Shown here piece by piece: positions 16,431-24,189 of a DNA stretch of 64,000 bases. Origin of the DNA: Flavobacterium antarcticum DSM 19726 (lineage in GTDB: Bacteria > Bacteroidota > Bacteroidia > Flavobacteriales > Flavobacteriaceae). The position numbers and the translations under genes are program-made. Every line of letters starts with the position of its first letter. Positions within the stretch are counted from its first letter, which is position 1. A model generated the notes under the pieces. The model searched no databases. It was not told where the DNA came from and was given only the letters and a program-made list of their open reading frames with translations. Where the stretch lies: positions 1-64,000 of the forward strand of contig NZ_ATTM01000005.1 of assembly GCF_000419685.1 (NCBI RefSeq), read 5' to 3'.

Positions 16431-17882
16431 TTATTTCGTGCTATATCTTCCTCTTGGGCCGTCTCCCTCATGTAAAACAATGTCGGAATGAAGAAATGCT
16501 GCGGCTTCAGCAGAATCTTTTACTTTAACATTCGCACGATTTATCATTTCTGACTCAAATTCATTCAGGAAACTTTCTCTAATGCCAACTTTTCGCCATT
16601 GTGATTTGGGATTGTAGCATGATTTGTAAATTCTTCTAGCTAAAGATAACGCATCTAATAGTGCTTGATTTGCACCTTGCCCTTTGAACGGACTCATAGG
16701 ATGGGCTGCATCTCCAATTAAGGTTGCTTTTCCGACTTTTTCCAGTAATTCTGTGCTAAGTATTTCACGATCATAAACGGGGTAACCAGAAATTTTTGCT
16801 GTTGATGTTGCTGCTATTATTTCAGGGATTGGAGAATGCCACTGTGTTCTATTCATTGCTTCTTTTTTCAATGCCTCAGTTCCATGACTGCTCAGTTTTT
16901 TAGCATCATCTTCTGACATTGGAAAGCTTAATTGCCACATTATTGCATCGGAAGTGTAGGGCATCATATAAATTCTCTCGTTACCGTTTGCTGTTTGAAA
17001 TACAGTTGCAGAGTCAAATAATTCACTGTTTACTCCTTCAACGGCTTTTAACGGACAGATTCCAAGTATAACGATACAATTTAAATAACGCAAAGGAGTC
17101 ACGTTTTCTCCAAGTAGTAACTTCCGAACGGAACTACGAATGCCATCGGCTCCAACAACTAGGTCGGCAGTACTGGTTTTTACCATTCCATTGACCTGAA
17201 AACCTAATTCAACTCCTCCTATTGCATTTTCCTTGAGGTCTATTAATTGATGGTTCCATTTTATCGCATTTGGTTTGTCAAGCTGTTCCAATAGTGCTAA
17301 ACGGAGATACTGTCTTGCGATGTGAATATTAGTGCGTTTTGTAGTATTTTGAATTGCTGAACTTAACCATTTTCTCACGCCCCATTCTCCAATTACTTTT
17401 CCATCAGTAGTATGCACTAAATGTCGTGTTGAAACGACACCATCTTTTAAAGAAACGATGCCTAATCCTTCAATTGCTTTGCTGGCTTGTTGTAAAGTGA
17501 GTCCGTAACCTTGCGAGCGATCGTCAAAACTTTTGTCTCGCTCGTAAATTGTAAATGGGATTCCGCGGTTTAGACAAGCAACTGCAAGTGCTATTCCGCC
17601 TATTCCACCACCAATTATGGCAACATGCGGAAAGTTCACTGTGTCAGGTGTTGGAGGTAAATCGGAGGTAATTATTCCTGTTCCTGCACAATTGCTGCAA
17701 GGGTTTAGGTGACTTTTTGGCGCTTTAGGAGCGGTCCCATCGCTATTAAATTTTTGGTAGTTGTCGAAAGCATTTTGATAACGAAGCTTCGCCTTTTTGG
17801 TAATGCGTTGTCTTTTTTTACCTTCTCCTTGGCATTCTTGACAAATTGTCCAACTTTTTTTTTGATTTTCCATTATTTCCAA
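16431..17882 (-). CDS. FAD-dependent monooxygenase with N-terminal DnaJ-type zinc finger
   Basis: 483 aa. Residues 1-80 form an unusual front end: CQECQGEGKK (C14, C17) and CSNCAGTG (C62, C65) are two CxxCxGxG motifs as in the DnaJ zinc domain, separated by a basic linker. From residue 87, VAIIGGGIGGIALAVACLNR is the FAD-binding fold and FTIYERD its end; DLVVGADGIRSSVR and GDAAHPMSPFKGQGANQAL are the DG and GD motifs of group A flavin hydroxylases. It would hydroxylate or oxidise an unknown small substrate with NAD(P)H and oxygen. A second ATG at 17873 (MENQKKSW) could be the true start. No pathway partner is adjacent; the nearest gene on this strand is the LysR regulator 360 bases upstream. 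Confidence 0.85.
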   Translation of the reverse strand: MEIMENQKKSWTICQECQGEGKKRQRITKKAKLRYQNAFDNYQKFNSDGTAPKAPKSHLNPCSNCAGTGIITSDLPPTPDTVNFPHVAIIGGGIGGIALAVACLNRGIPFTIYERDKSFDDRSQGYGLTLQQASKAIEGLGIVSLKDGVVSTRHLVHTTDGKVIGEWGVRKWLSSAIQNTTKRTNIHIARQYLRLALLEQLDKPNAIKWNHQLIDLKENAIGGVELGFQVNGMVKTSTADLVVGADGIRSSVRKLLLGENVTPLRYLNCIVILGICPLKAVEGVNSELFDSATVFQTANGNERIYMMPYTSDAIMWQLSFPMSEDDAKKLSSHGTEALKKEAMNRTQWHSPIPEIIAATSTAKISGYPVYDREILSTELLEKVGKATLIGDAAHPMSPFKGQGANQALLDALSLARRIYKSCYNPKSQWRKVGIRESFLNEFESEMINRANVKVKDSAEAAAFLHSDIVLHEGDGPRGRYSTK

Positions 17883-18241
17883 CTCCTCTTTGCTTAATGC
17901 AAAATATTTTTATCTTGCATTGTCTTGTCGAATAGATTAGAGTGCAAATTTAAATAAAATGCTGCGGAAATGCTTGTAAATAGTGCTACTAAAACTTTTT
18001 TAAAACATAGTTTTTATGCTAAGTAAACTTATGTTACCAAATAGAATTCAAATTTAAAAATTATAGAATAGTCAAATGTTAATGATTTTTAGTTGTTGTA
18101 TTATAAGCTAAAAATGGATTTACTTCTTTTTAGAAAACATGAACTACTAATTACAAATTGTCAAATTACTCTAAAAGATATTTGAATTTGAACTAATTTT
18201 ATATGTATTACTTGAACGCAAAGTTTACCAATAGGTATCTT
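17883..18241. other. Intergenic region, 359 bp, AT-rich
   Basis: No gene is visible. A minus-strand TAAATTTG box (CAAATTTA at 17945-17952) lies about 60 bases upstream of the monooxygenase start and could be its -7 element. No -33 TTG fits. Nothing else stands out. Confidence 0.45.
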
Positions 18242-19165
18242 TCAATAATTATCATACCAATCAAACTTTTCTGCAATAATTCGATCTTTATTTTGAGCTA
18301 AATATGCTAAATAAGCACTTGCAACGGGAGAATGTTTTTTGTTTTTTAACCAAATCAAGCTCCACATCGTCTTTATTGGTAGATTTTTAATGGGAATGAT
18401 GTGCAAATCGTTATTGATTAATTCGTTTTTCAATCCTATTAGAGGTAAAATAGAACTTCCCATTCCAGCAATAATGGCTTGCTTCACGGCTTCATTGGTT
18501 GTTAATTGCAGTTTTTTTGCAACTTTTATTTCATTCCGAAAAATATAGTCCTCCATGGTTTGTCGGGTTCCAGAACCTTCTTCTCTGAATAGTAAGGTCA
18601 AATCCTCGAAGAGTTCAGTTGTGTTTTTTTTGGCTAAATCTGCGGTAATTTCACCGTTAACGAGATATAATTTATTGGACAATAAGTCCATTTGTTCCAC
18701 TTCCAATTGCTTTGGAAGAATTGAAACAAGGGAGAAATCGACTTCATTACGCTCGAGGTTTTCTATAACTGTGCGTTTATTGGTTACATCTAGAACGAGT
18801 TCAACATTAGGATGTAATTTTAAAAAATCGGTCAAGAAATAGGGCATCACATATTTTGCCGTTGAAACCACAGAAATTTTTAACCGACCTGTCAGTTGGT
18901 CTTTGAACGCTGCCGTTTTGTAATTGATTTCATGCACTTGATTTAGAATATTTTCGGCTGCAAGAGCGATTTCTTTGCCAAAATCAGTAATGTAAATTTT
19001 TCGGCCAATGGCTTCCGTTAACGGTATGTCAAATTGAGATTGAAAATTTTTCAATTGAATAGAAACCGCTGGTTGCGTTAAATTTAATACTTGAGACGCT
19101 TTTGTCACACTTCCTGTTTGTGCGATCCGCAGAAATATCTCTAATTGGTTTAAAGTATAATTCAT
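18242..19165 (-). CDS. LysR family transcriptional regulator
   Basis: 307 aa. An N-terminal winged helix-turn-helix occupies residues 1-60 (LNQLEIFLRIAQTGSVTKAS, then LNLTQPAVSIQLKNFQ). The remaining 220 residues are the periplasmic-binding-protein-like effector domain (GRLKISVVSTAKYVMPYFLT, LFREEGSGTRQTMEDYI). The regulator is divergent from isocitrate dehydrogenase with under 100 bases between the starts, the usual arrangement for a LysR target, but no effector can be inferred. A T-N11-A type operator could lie in 19166-19256; I could not define one with certainty. Confidence 0.93.
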   Translation of the reverse strand: MNYTLNQLEIFLRIAQTGSVTKASQVLNLTQPAVSIQLKNFQSQFDIPLTEAIGRKIYITDFGKEIALAAENILNQVHEINYKTAAFKDQLTGRLKISVVSTAKYVMPYFLTDFLKLHPNVELVLDVTNKRTVIENLERNEVDFSLVSILPKQLEVEQMDLLSNKLYLVNGEITADLAKKNTTELFEDLTLLFREEGSGTRQTMEDYIFRNEIKVAKKLQLTTNEAVKQAIIAGMGSSILPLIGLKNELINNDLHIIPIKNLPIKTMWSLIWLKNKKHSPVASAYLAYLAQNKDRIIAEKFDWYDNY

Positions 19166-19223
19166 AAAATTTTTTTATAGATGTCATTTCAAATATAAAT
19201 AAAAATTTATGAATATGAGGTTT

Positions 19224-19231
19224 TACATTTG
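19224..19231 (+). promoter_or_regulatory. -7 box TACATTTG for isocitrate dehydrogenase
   Basis: Perfect TAnnTTTG. It lies inside the longest open frame (which begins at 19209), showing that the ATG at 19257 is the likely start. Confidence 0.5.
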
Positions 19232-19256
19232 CGGAACTAATTTAATATTTATCCTA

Positions 19257-20690
19257 ATGAGAAAAATCACAATTGCAAAAGGTGACGGAATCGGTCCAGA
19301 AATAATGGATGCCACTTTAAAAATCTTAAAAGCAGCAGGAGCTCAAATTGAAACGGAGGAAATCCAAGTCGGAGAACAAGTATATCTTTCAGGAAATACG
19401 GCAGGAATTTCTAAAGAATCGTGGGACATCATTAGAAGAAATAAAATATTTTTGAAAGCACCTATTACTACTCCGCAAGGTGGTGGTTACAAAAGTCTAA
19501 ATGTAACGACGCGTAAATTTTTAGGGTTGTATGCAAATATTCGGCCTTGTATGAGTTTACATCCTTTTGTAACGACAAAGCATCCTGTAATGGACATTGT
19601 CATCATACGAGAAAATGAAGAGGATTTATACGCTGGAATCGAACACCAACAAACGGATGAAGTTACCCAATGTTTAAAATTAATCAGCAGACCAGGATGT
19701 GAGAAAATTGTTCGCTATGCTTTTGAATATGCAAAACAATACGGTCGTAAAAAGGTAACTTGTTTTACAAAAGACAACATTATGAAGCAAACCGACGGAT
19801 TGTTTCACAAAGTTTTTGATGAAATTGCGGCAGAATATCCAGAACTTGAAAACGAACATTGGATTGTAGATATTGGTGCAGCGAAATTAGCCGACACACC
19901 AGAAATTTTTGATGTAATTGTAATGCCGAATTTATATGGTGATATTTTATCGGATGTGGCGGCACAAATTGCGGGCTCTGTTGGATTGGCAGGTTCAGCA
20001 AATATTGGTGAAGAATGTGCCATGTTTGAAGCAATTCACGGTTCGGCACCAAGAATGAGTAGAGATTCTGCAAATCCATCGGGACTTTTAGAAGGAGCGG
20101 TAATGATGTTGAATCATATTGGACAAATCGACGTAGCTGAGAAAATTCACAACGCTTGGTTGAAAACCATTGAAAGCGGTATTCATACAAAAGACTTGTT
20201 TATTGAGGGAAAAAGTATGAAAAATGTGGGAACCGCTGAATTTGCAGAGGCTGTGATTTCAAATTTAGGACGTCTTCCAGAGAAATTAAAAGCGGTCAAC
20301 TACGAGAAAAATACCATTATTAATCTGCCAAAATACAAAAGAGCAGCACCAATGATTAAAACACTTGTTGGAGTTGATTTATTTGTAGACGACAAAGGAT
20401 TGATTGCCGATGATCTAGCGGAACGATTGAAAAAGATTGAAATAAACGGGTTTGAATTGACCATGATTACAAATCGGGGTATCAAAGTTTGGCCGGAAGG
20501 TTTTCAGGAGACTTTTTGTACGGATCATTGGAGATGTCGCTTCAAGTCTACAAACGGCACTCCATTTACAAGTCAAGTGATTCTAGAGCTGATGGCAAAT
20601 GCTTTGTCACATAATATTGATGTAATAAAGACGGAAAACCTATATCAGTTTAACGGTAAAGACGGTTATTCATTAGGTCAAGGTCAATAA
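19257..20690 (+). CDS. icd: Isocitrate dehydrogenase, long Thermus-like type
   Basis: 477 aa from the ATG at 19257; the 16 codons upstream overlap the promoter. It decarboxylates isocitrate to 2-oxoglutarate in the citric acid cycle. Motifs: ITIAKGDGIGPEIM, the substrate loop ITTPQGGGYKSLNVTTRK, IVIIRENEEDLYAGIEH, the metal-binding VMPNLYGDILSDVAAQIAGS, and EAIHGSAPRMS. After about residue 340 comes a C-terminal extension of about 135 residues (from PMIKTLVGVDLFVDDKGLIA) that resembles the extra domain of the Thermus thermophilus enzyme. NADP use is likely from the family but not proven here. A strong terminator follows. Confidence 0.93.
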   Translation: MRKITIAKGDGIGPEIMDATLKILKAAGAQIETEEIQVGEQVYLSGNTAGISKESWDIIRRNKIFLKAPITTPQGGGYKSLNVTTRKFLGLYANIRPCMSLHPFVTTKHPVMDIVIIRENEEDLYAGIEHQQTDEVTQCLKLISRPGCEKIVRYAFEYAKQYGRKKVTCFTKDNIMKQTDGLFHKVFDEIAAEYPELENEHWIVDIGAAKLADTPEIFDVIVMPNLYGDILSDVAAQIAGSVGLAGSANIGEECAMFEAIHGSAPRMSRDSANPSGLLEGAVMMLNHIGQIDVAEKIHNAWLKTIESGIHTKDLFIEGKSMKNVGTAEFAEAVISNLGRLPEKLKAVNYEKNTIINLPKYKRAAPMIKTLVGVDLFVDDKGLIADDLAERLKKIEINGFELTMITNRGIKVWPEGFQETFCTDHWRCRFKSTNGTPFTSQVILELMANALSHNIDVIKTENLYQFNGKDGYSLGQGQ

Positions 20691-20702
20691 ATAGATTCCA
20701 AA

Positions 20703-20742
20703 AAAAAGCAGGCTTATACATTTTTGTGAAGCCTGTTTTTTA
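20703..20742 (+). terminator. Terminator after isocitrate dehydrogenase
   Basis: CAGGCTT at 20709-20715 and AAGCCTG at 20729-20735 with an A-rich front and T-run behind. It separates icd from the next operon. Confidence 0.85.
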
Positions 20743-20765
20743 TAAACTCATAAAAAATTGTAATA

Positions 20766-21029
20766 ATGGAATCAAAATTCACACTCATCGATGGCGAGTT
20801 TTCTATAAAAGAAGCGAGGGAAGTAATTGAAAATTTATTAGATTTTAAAATTCAATTTCACGGTAAAAAAAGTTTTGGAAGTGAAATCAGAACGGGGTCC
20901 AAAGACGAACGTTCTTTATTGCGTAAAGAAAGTTTAAAGAAAACAAAAGTGGAATTTTTGGCTTATTTAGAAGGTATTCCCGACACAGATGTCATTCAAT
21001 TATATTCAGAAATTCAAATTACAAAATGA
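20766..21029 (+). CDS. Hypothetical protein, 87 aa, first gene of a three-gene operon
   Basis: Soluble, charged, no signal or membrane segment. MESKFTLIDGEFSIKEAREV, then LLDFKIQFHGKKSFGSEIRT and SLLRKESLKKTKVEFLAYLE. The pattern (a short start with GEFS-KEA-EV, an IxFHxxK stretch, then a basic helix and a beta ending) resembles small uncharacterised Bacteroidota proteins, but no function is known to me. The stop overlaps the next gene's start by four bases (ATGA at 21026-21029), so the two proteins are probably made in fixed proportion and may work together. Confidence 0.75.
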   Translation: MESKFTLIDGEFSIKEAREVIENLLDFKIQFHGKKSFGSEIRTGSKDERSLLRKESLKKTKVEFLAYLEGIPDTDVIQLYSEIQITK

Positions 21030-21868
21030 ATTATTTCAGTGGAAGAAGGTTGTTAATTGTAACCAAACATGGAAAAGAGTTGGTTTTGAAGCCGCTGCTA
21101 GAAAAAGGGTTAAACGTAAAATGCACAGTAACTCGCGATTTTGACACGGATTCTTTTGGTATGTTTTCAGGTGAAATTAGTAGAAAAGAAGATGCTTTAA
21201 ATACGGTTCGGAATAAATGTTTAGCAGCGATGGCGCGTTATAACTGTGATTTAGCGGTGGCGAGTGAAGGTTCATTTGGACCACATCCCGCTGCATTTTT
21301 TGCTTCGGCTGATGATGAATTAGTGGTTTTAATCGATTTAAAAAATGATATTGAAATCGTTGGCAGGAAACTGTCAATGGAAACTAATTTTGCGGCGAAA
21401 GCAATAAAAGACAAAACTACTTTTCTGGAATTTCTATCGCAAATAAAATTTCCATCTCACGGAATTATTTTAAAAAGTAAAGAGTTTAACGCGTCCGAAA
21501 TACACAAAGACATTATAAATGAATTGGAAGCAATTCGGATTTTTGAGTTAATTCTCGCAGAATTTGGAAGCGTAAATGTTGAAACGGACATGAGAGCGAT
21601 GAATAATCCGATGCGAATGAAAGTCATTCAAAATGCCACAAAAAATCTAGTTGAGAAGGTGAATTCACTTTGCCCAAAATGTTCTTTACCTGGTTTTTCA
21701 GTAACACAGTCAGTAAAAGGCTTGCCTTGTTCAGCATGTAATTTACCTACAAAATCAGTCTTGTATTTGTTGAAAACATGTTGCAAATGTGATTATTCTG
21801 AAAAGAATTATTTTCCACGAAACGTCAAAACGGAAGAGCCTATGTACTGTGACAATTGTAATCCATAA
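21026..21868 (+). CDS. DUF6671-like protein with C-terminal zinc ribbon
   Basis: 280 aa. Residues 1-215 form a domain with GRRLLIVTKHGKE, DTDSFGMFSGEISRKEDALN, and the striking AVASEGSFGPHP near residue 78, followed by acidic strands. Residues 220-280 hold eight or more cysteines in CPKC, CSAC, CCKC and CDNC pairs, a zinc-ribbon-like tail. I recall this layout as DUF6671, with moderate certainty; no activity is established. It is translationally coupled to the 87-aa gene and ends four bases before Sua5. The conserved SEGSFGPHP loop looks like a ligand or nucleotide-binding site, which is inference. Confidence 0.75.
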   Translation: MNYFSGRRLLIVTKHGKELVLKPLLEKGLNVKCTVTRDFDTDSFGMFSGEISRKEDALNTVRNKCLAAMARYNCDLAVASEGSFGPHPAAFFASADDELVVLIDLKNDIEIVGRKLSMETNFAAKAIKDKTTFLEFLSQIKFPSHGIILKSKEFNASEIHKDIINELEAIRIFELILAEFGSVNVETDMRAMNNPMRMKVIQNATKNLVEKVNSLCPKCSLPGFSVTQSVKGLPCSACNLPTKSVLYLLKTCCKCDYSEKNYFPRNVKTEEPMYCDNCNP

Positions 21869-21872
21869 TTAG

Positions 21873-22832
21873 ATGACAGAAATCAATACCAATATAGAAC
21901 AAGCGATTTTAATATTAAAAGCGGATGATTTAGTAGCGATTCCCACCGAAACAGTGTACGGTTTAGCGGCAAATGCATTTAGTGAAACTGCTGTTGAAAA
22001 GATATTCAAATTAAAAAAGCGTCCGTCATTTAACCCACTAATTGTGCATATTGGTTCGATCGTAGAATTAGACCGAATCGCAAAAAATATTCCGCCACTT
22101 GCCATTGAGTTAGCAAAAGCTTTTTGGCCCGGACCATTGACATTATTATTAGAAAAAACGGAACTAATTCCAAATTTAGTTACAGCGCAAAACAAAACAG
22201 TAGCCGTCAGAATGCCCAATCATCCTGCAACCTTGCAATTGCTTTCTGAATTGGATTTTCCACTTGCAGCACCAAGTGCAAATCCTTTTATGTCCGTCAG
22301 TCCTACGAAACCAGAACATGTTAAGAAGTATTTCGATGGTAAATTAAAGATGATTTTAGACGGTGGTTTTTGTAGCGAAGGAATTGAATCTACAATCTTA
22401 GGGTTTGAAAATAACAATGCTGTTTTGTACCGTCAAGGAAGTTGCAGTACAGCTGAAATTGAGAAAATTACAGGAAAGTTACTGTTGCCAAAAAGCGATA
22501 ATTCAACTCCAAAAGTACCAGGAATGTTAAAGCGCCATTATGCTCCAAAAACTAAATTTATCCTAACTTCAAATTATAAAAAAGAATTGCGAAACCACGC
22601 CAATAAAAAAATTGGTATCATGTTGTTTTCAGCTCCTTCGGAACTTTTGCCGAACATTTCTTTTAGGATTTTGTCTGAAAAGGAATCCTTGAAGGAAGCG
22701 GCTCAAAATTTATTTGCAACTTTGATTGAATTAGATGCGATGAAATTAGATTTAATTATAGCTGTTTACGTTCCTAATAAAGGAATTGGAAAAAGCATCA
22801 ACGACCGACTTGAACGTGCCGCTTCATTATAA
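21873..22832 (+). CDS. L-threonylcarbamoyladenylate synthase, long Sua5 type
   Basis: 319 aa. It makes threonylcarbamoyl-AMP from threonine, bicarbonate and ATP, the first step of t6A formation in tRNAs that read ANN codons. The YrdC domain (1-200) shows IPTETVYGLAANAF, KIFKLKKRPSFNPLIVHI, FWPGPLTLLL and VAVRMPNHP. The C-terminal Sua5 domain follows a linker with the usual SPG-like signal TPKVPGMLKRHYAPKTKF and ends with DRLERAA. It closes the operon with the unknown pair and runs into convergent murF two bases later, with no hairpin visible between them. Confidence 0.93.
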   Translation: MTEINTNIEQAILILKADDLVAIPTETVYGLAANAFSETAVEKIFKLKKRPSFNPLIVHIGSIVELDRIAKNIPPLAIELAKAFWPGPLTLLLEKTELIPNLVTAQNKTVAVRMPNHPATLQLLSELDFPLAAPSANPFMSVSPTKPEHVKKYFDGKLKMILDGGFCSEGIESTILGFENNNAVLYRQGSCSTAEIEKITGKLLLPKSDNSTPKVPGMLKRHYAPKTKFILTSNYKKELRNHANKKIGIMLFSAPSELLPNISFRILSEKESLKEAAQNLFATLIELDAMKLDLIIAVYVPNKGIGKSINDRLERAASL

Positions 22833-22834
22833 TT

Positions 22835-24118
22835 TTACAACAAAGCAACAATTCGTTCTAAAGCCATTCCGCGGGAACCTTTGATGAGGATATATTTATG
22901 TTCAAATTTGGTAGCAGATAATACTTCCTTCAAGTCCTCAAATGTGGCAAAAAAATTAAAATTTTCACGGATCACTTTACATTTGTAAAATTCTAAACCA
23001 ATAAAATAAAACGAAATCGTAGTTTCTTTTTTCAAAGATTCAATAATTGCTTTGTGCTCTGCAAAACTTTCAGCACCAAGTTCGAACATGTCTCCTAGAA
23101 ATGCAATTTTGTTAGGTTCGTTAAGTTGAATGAAGTTTTCTAAAGCAACTTTCATGCTACTTGGATTGGCATTGTATGCGTCTAAAATTAAGTGATTAGA
23201 ATCTTTTTCACTTAATTGAGAACGATTATTTGTAGGGTTGTAGTTCTCAATTGCTTTTTTGATCAACGCATCACTAACTTTAAAATAGTGACCAATTGCA
23301 ATTGCTGCAATAATGTTCGTAGCGTTATAAATTCCCACTAAATGGGACTCAATTTCGGCTTGTTTGTAAGTTACAGAAACAAAAGGATTTGCTTCAATGT
23401 TACTTATAAAAACAGCGGCATTTTGATCTTTGTTTGAAAAGGTATAGTTGGCAATTGATACACATTTTTCAACTTGTATGGAGTCGTCTAAATTAATAAA
23501 TACTTTTTTTGAATGACTTTTCAGGAAATGATACATTTCACTTTTTCCTTTGATCACGCCTTCAAATCCTCCAAATCCTTCTAAATGCGCTTTGCCAAAA
23601 TTCGTTATATACCCGTAGTCAGGTTGTGCAATTTCGCATAAGAATTCGATTTCCTTTTGGTGATTGGCACCCATTTCTACAATCCCAATTTCTGTTGATT
23701 GGTCAAAGGAAAGCAATGTTAACGGAACCCCAATGTGATTGTTTAAATTTCCAATTGTAGCTTTCACATTATACTTTTCGCCTAAAACAGCATTTATTAA
23801 TTCCTTGGTAGTCGTTTTACCATTGCTTCCTGTCAACGCTATAACCGGTAATTTTAAGTAATTGCGGTGAAATTTGGCCAAGTCTTGTAACGTCTTTAAA
23901 GTATCCGTTACAAGAATGGTTCTATCGTCGATAAAATATTCTGGATTGTCAATAATAACAAAGGAAGCACCTTTATGAAGTGCTTCTTCAGCAAAAGTAT
24001 TCGCGTCAAACCGATCGCCTTGCAATGCAAAAAACAGGGCATTCTTTTGAATTTTTCGAGTATCAGTTGTGAAGGAGTCGCAACTTAAAAATAATTTGTG
24101 TAGTTGTTGTAGTTCCAT
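22835..24118 (-). CDS. murF: UDP-N-acetylmuramoyl-tripeptide--D-alanyl-D-alanine ligase
   Basis: 427 aa. It adds D-Ala-D-Ala to the UDP-MurNAc-tripeptide in the cytoplasm with ATP. SCDSFTTDTRKIQKNALFFAL is the N-terminal UDP-binding domain; the P-loop is LTGSNGKTTTKELI; IVEMGANHQKEIEFL and ILDAYNANPSSMKVAL are the central and C-terminal signatures. It lies downstream of gldJ on the same strand, with a terminator in the 71-base gap, an arrangement that is common in Flavobacteria. Confidence 0.95.
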   Translation of the reverse strand: MELQQLHKLFLSCDSFTTDTRKIQKNALFFALQGDRFDANTFAEEALHKGASFVIIDNPEYFIDDRTILVTDTLKTLQDLAKFHRNYLKLPVIALTGSNGKTTTKELINAVLGEKYNVKATIGNLNNHIGVPLTLLSFDQSTEIGIVEMGANHQKEIEFLCEIAQPDYGYITNFGKAHLEGFGGFEGVIKGKSEMYHFLKSHSKKVFINLDDSIQVEKCVSIANYTFSNKDQNAAVFISNIEANPFVSVTYKQAEIESHLVGIYNATNIIAAIAIGHYFKVSDALIKKAIENYNPTNNRSQLSEKDSNHLILDAYNANPSSMKVALENFIQLNEPNKIAFLGDMFELGAESFAEHKAIIESLKKETTISFYFIGLEFYKCKVIRENFNFFATFEDLKEVLSATKFEHKYILIKGSRGMALERIVALL

Positions 24119-24139
24119 TTACTTTCGTGTAAAAACTAT

Positions 24140-24165
24140 AAAAGCCCTAATTAAAGGGCTTTTAT
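24140..24165 (-). terminator. Terminator after gldJ
   Basis: AAAAGCCCT, loop, AGGGCTTTT with a T-rich tail on the minus strand. It sits between gldJ and murF. Confidence 0.8.
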
Positions 24166-24189
24166 GAAATTTATTTTAAAAAACTAAAG

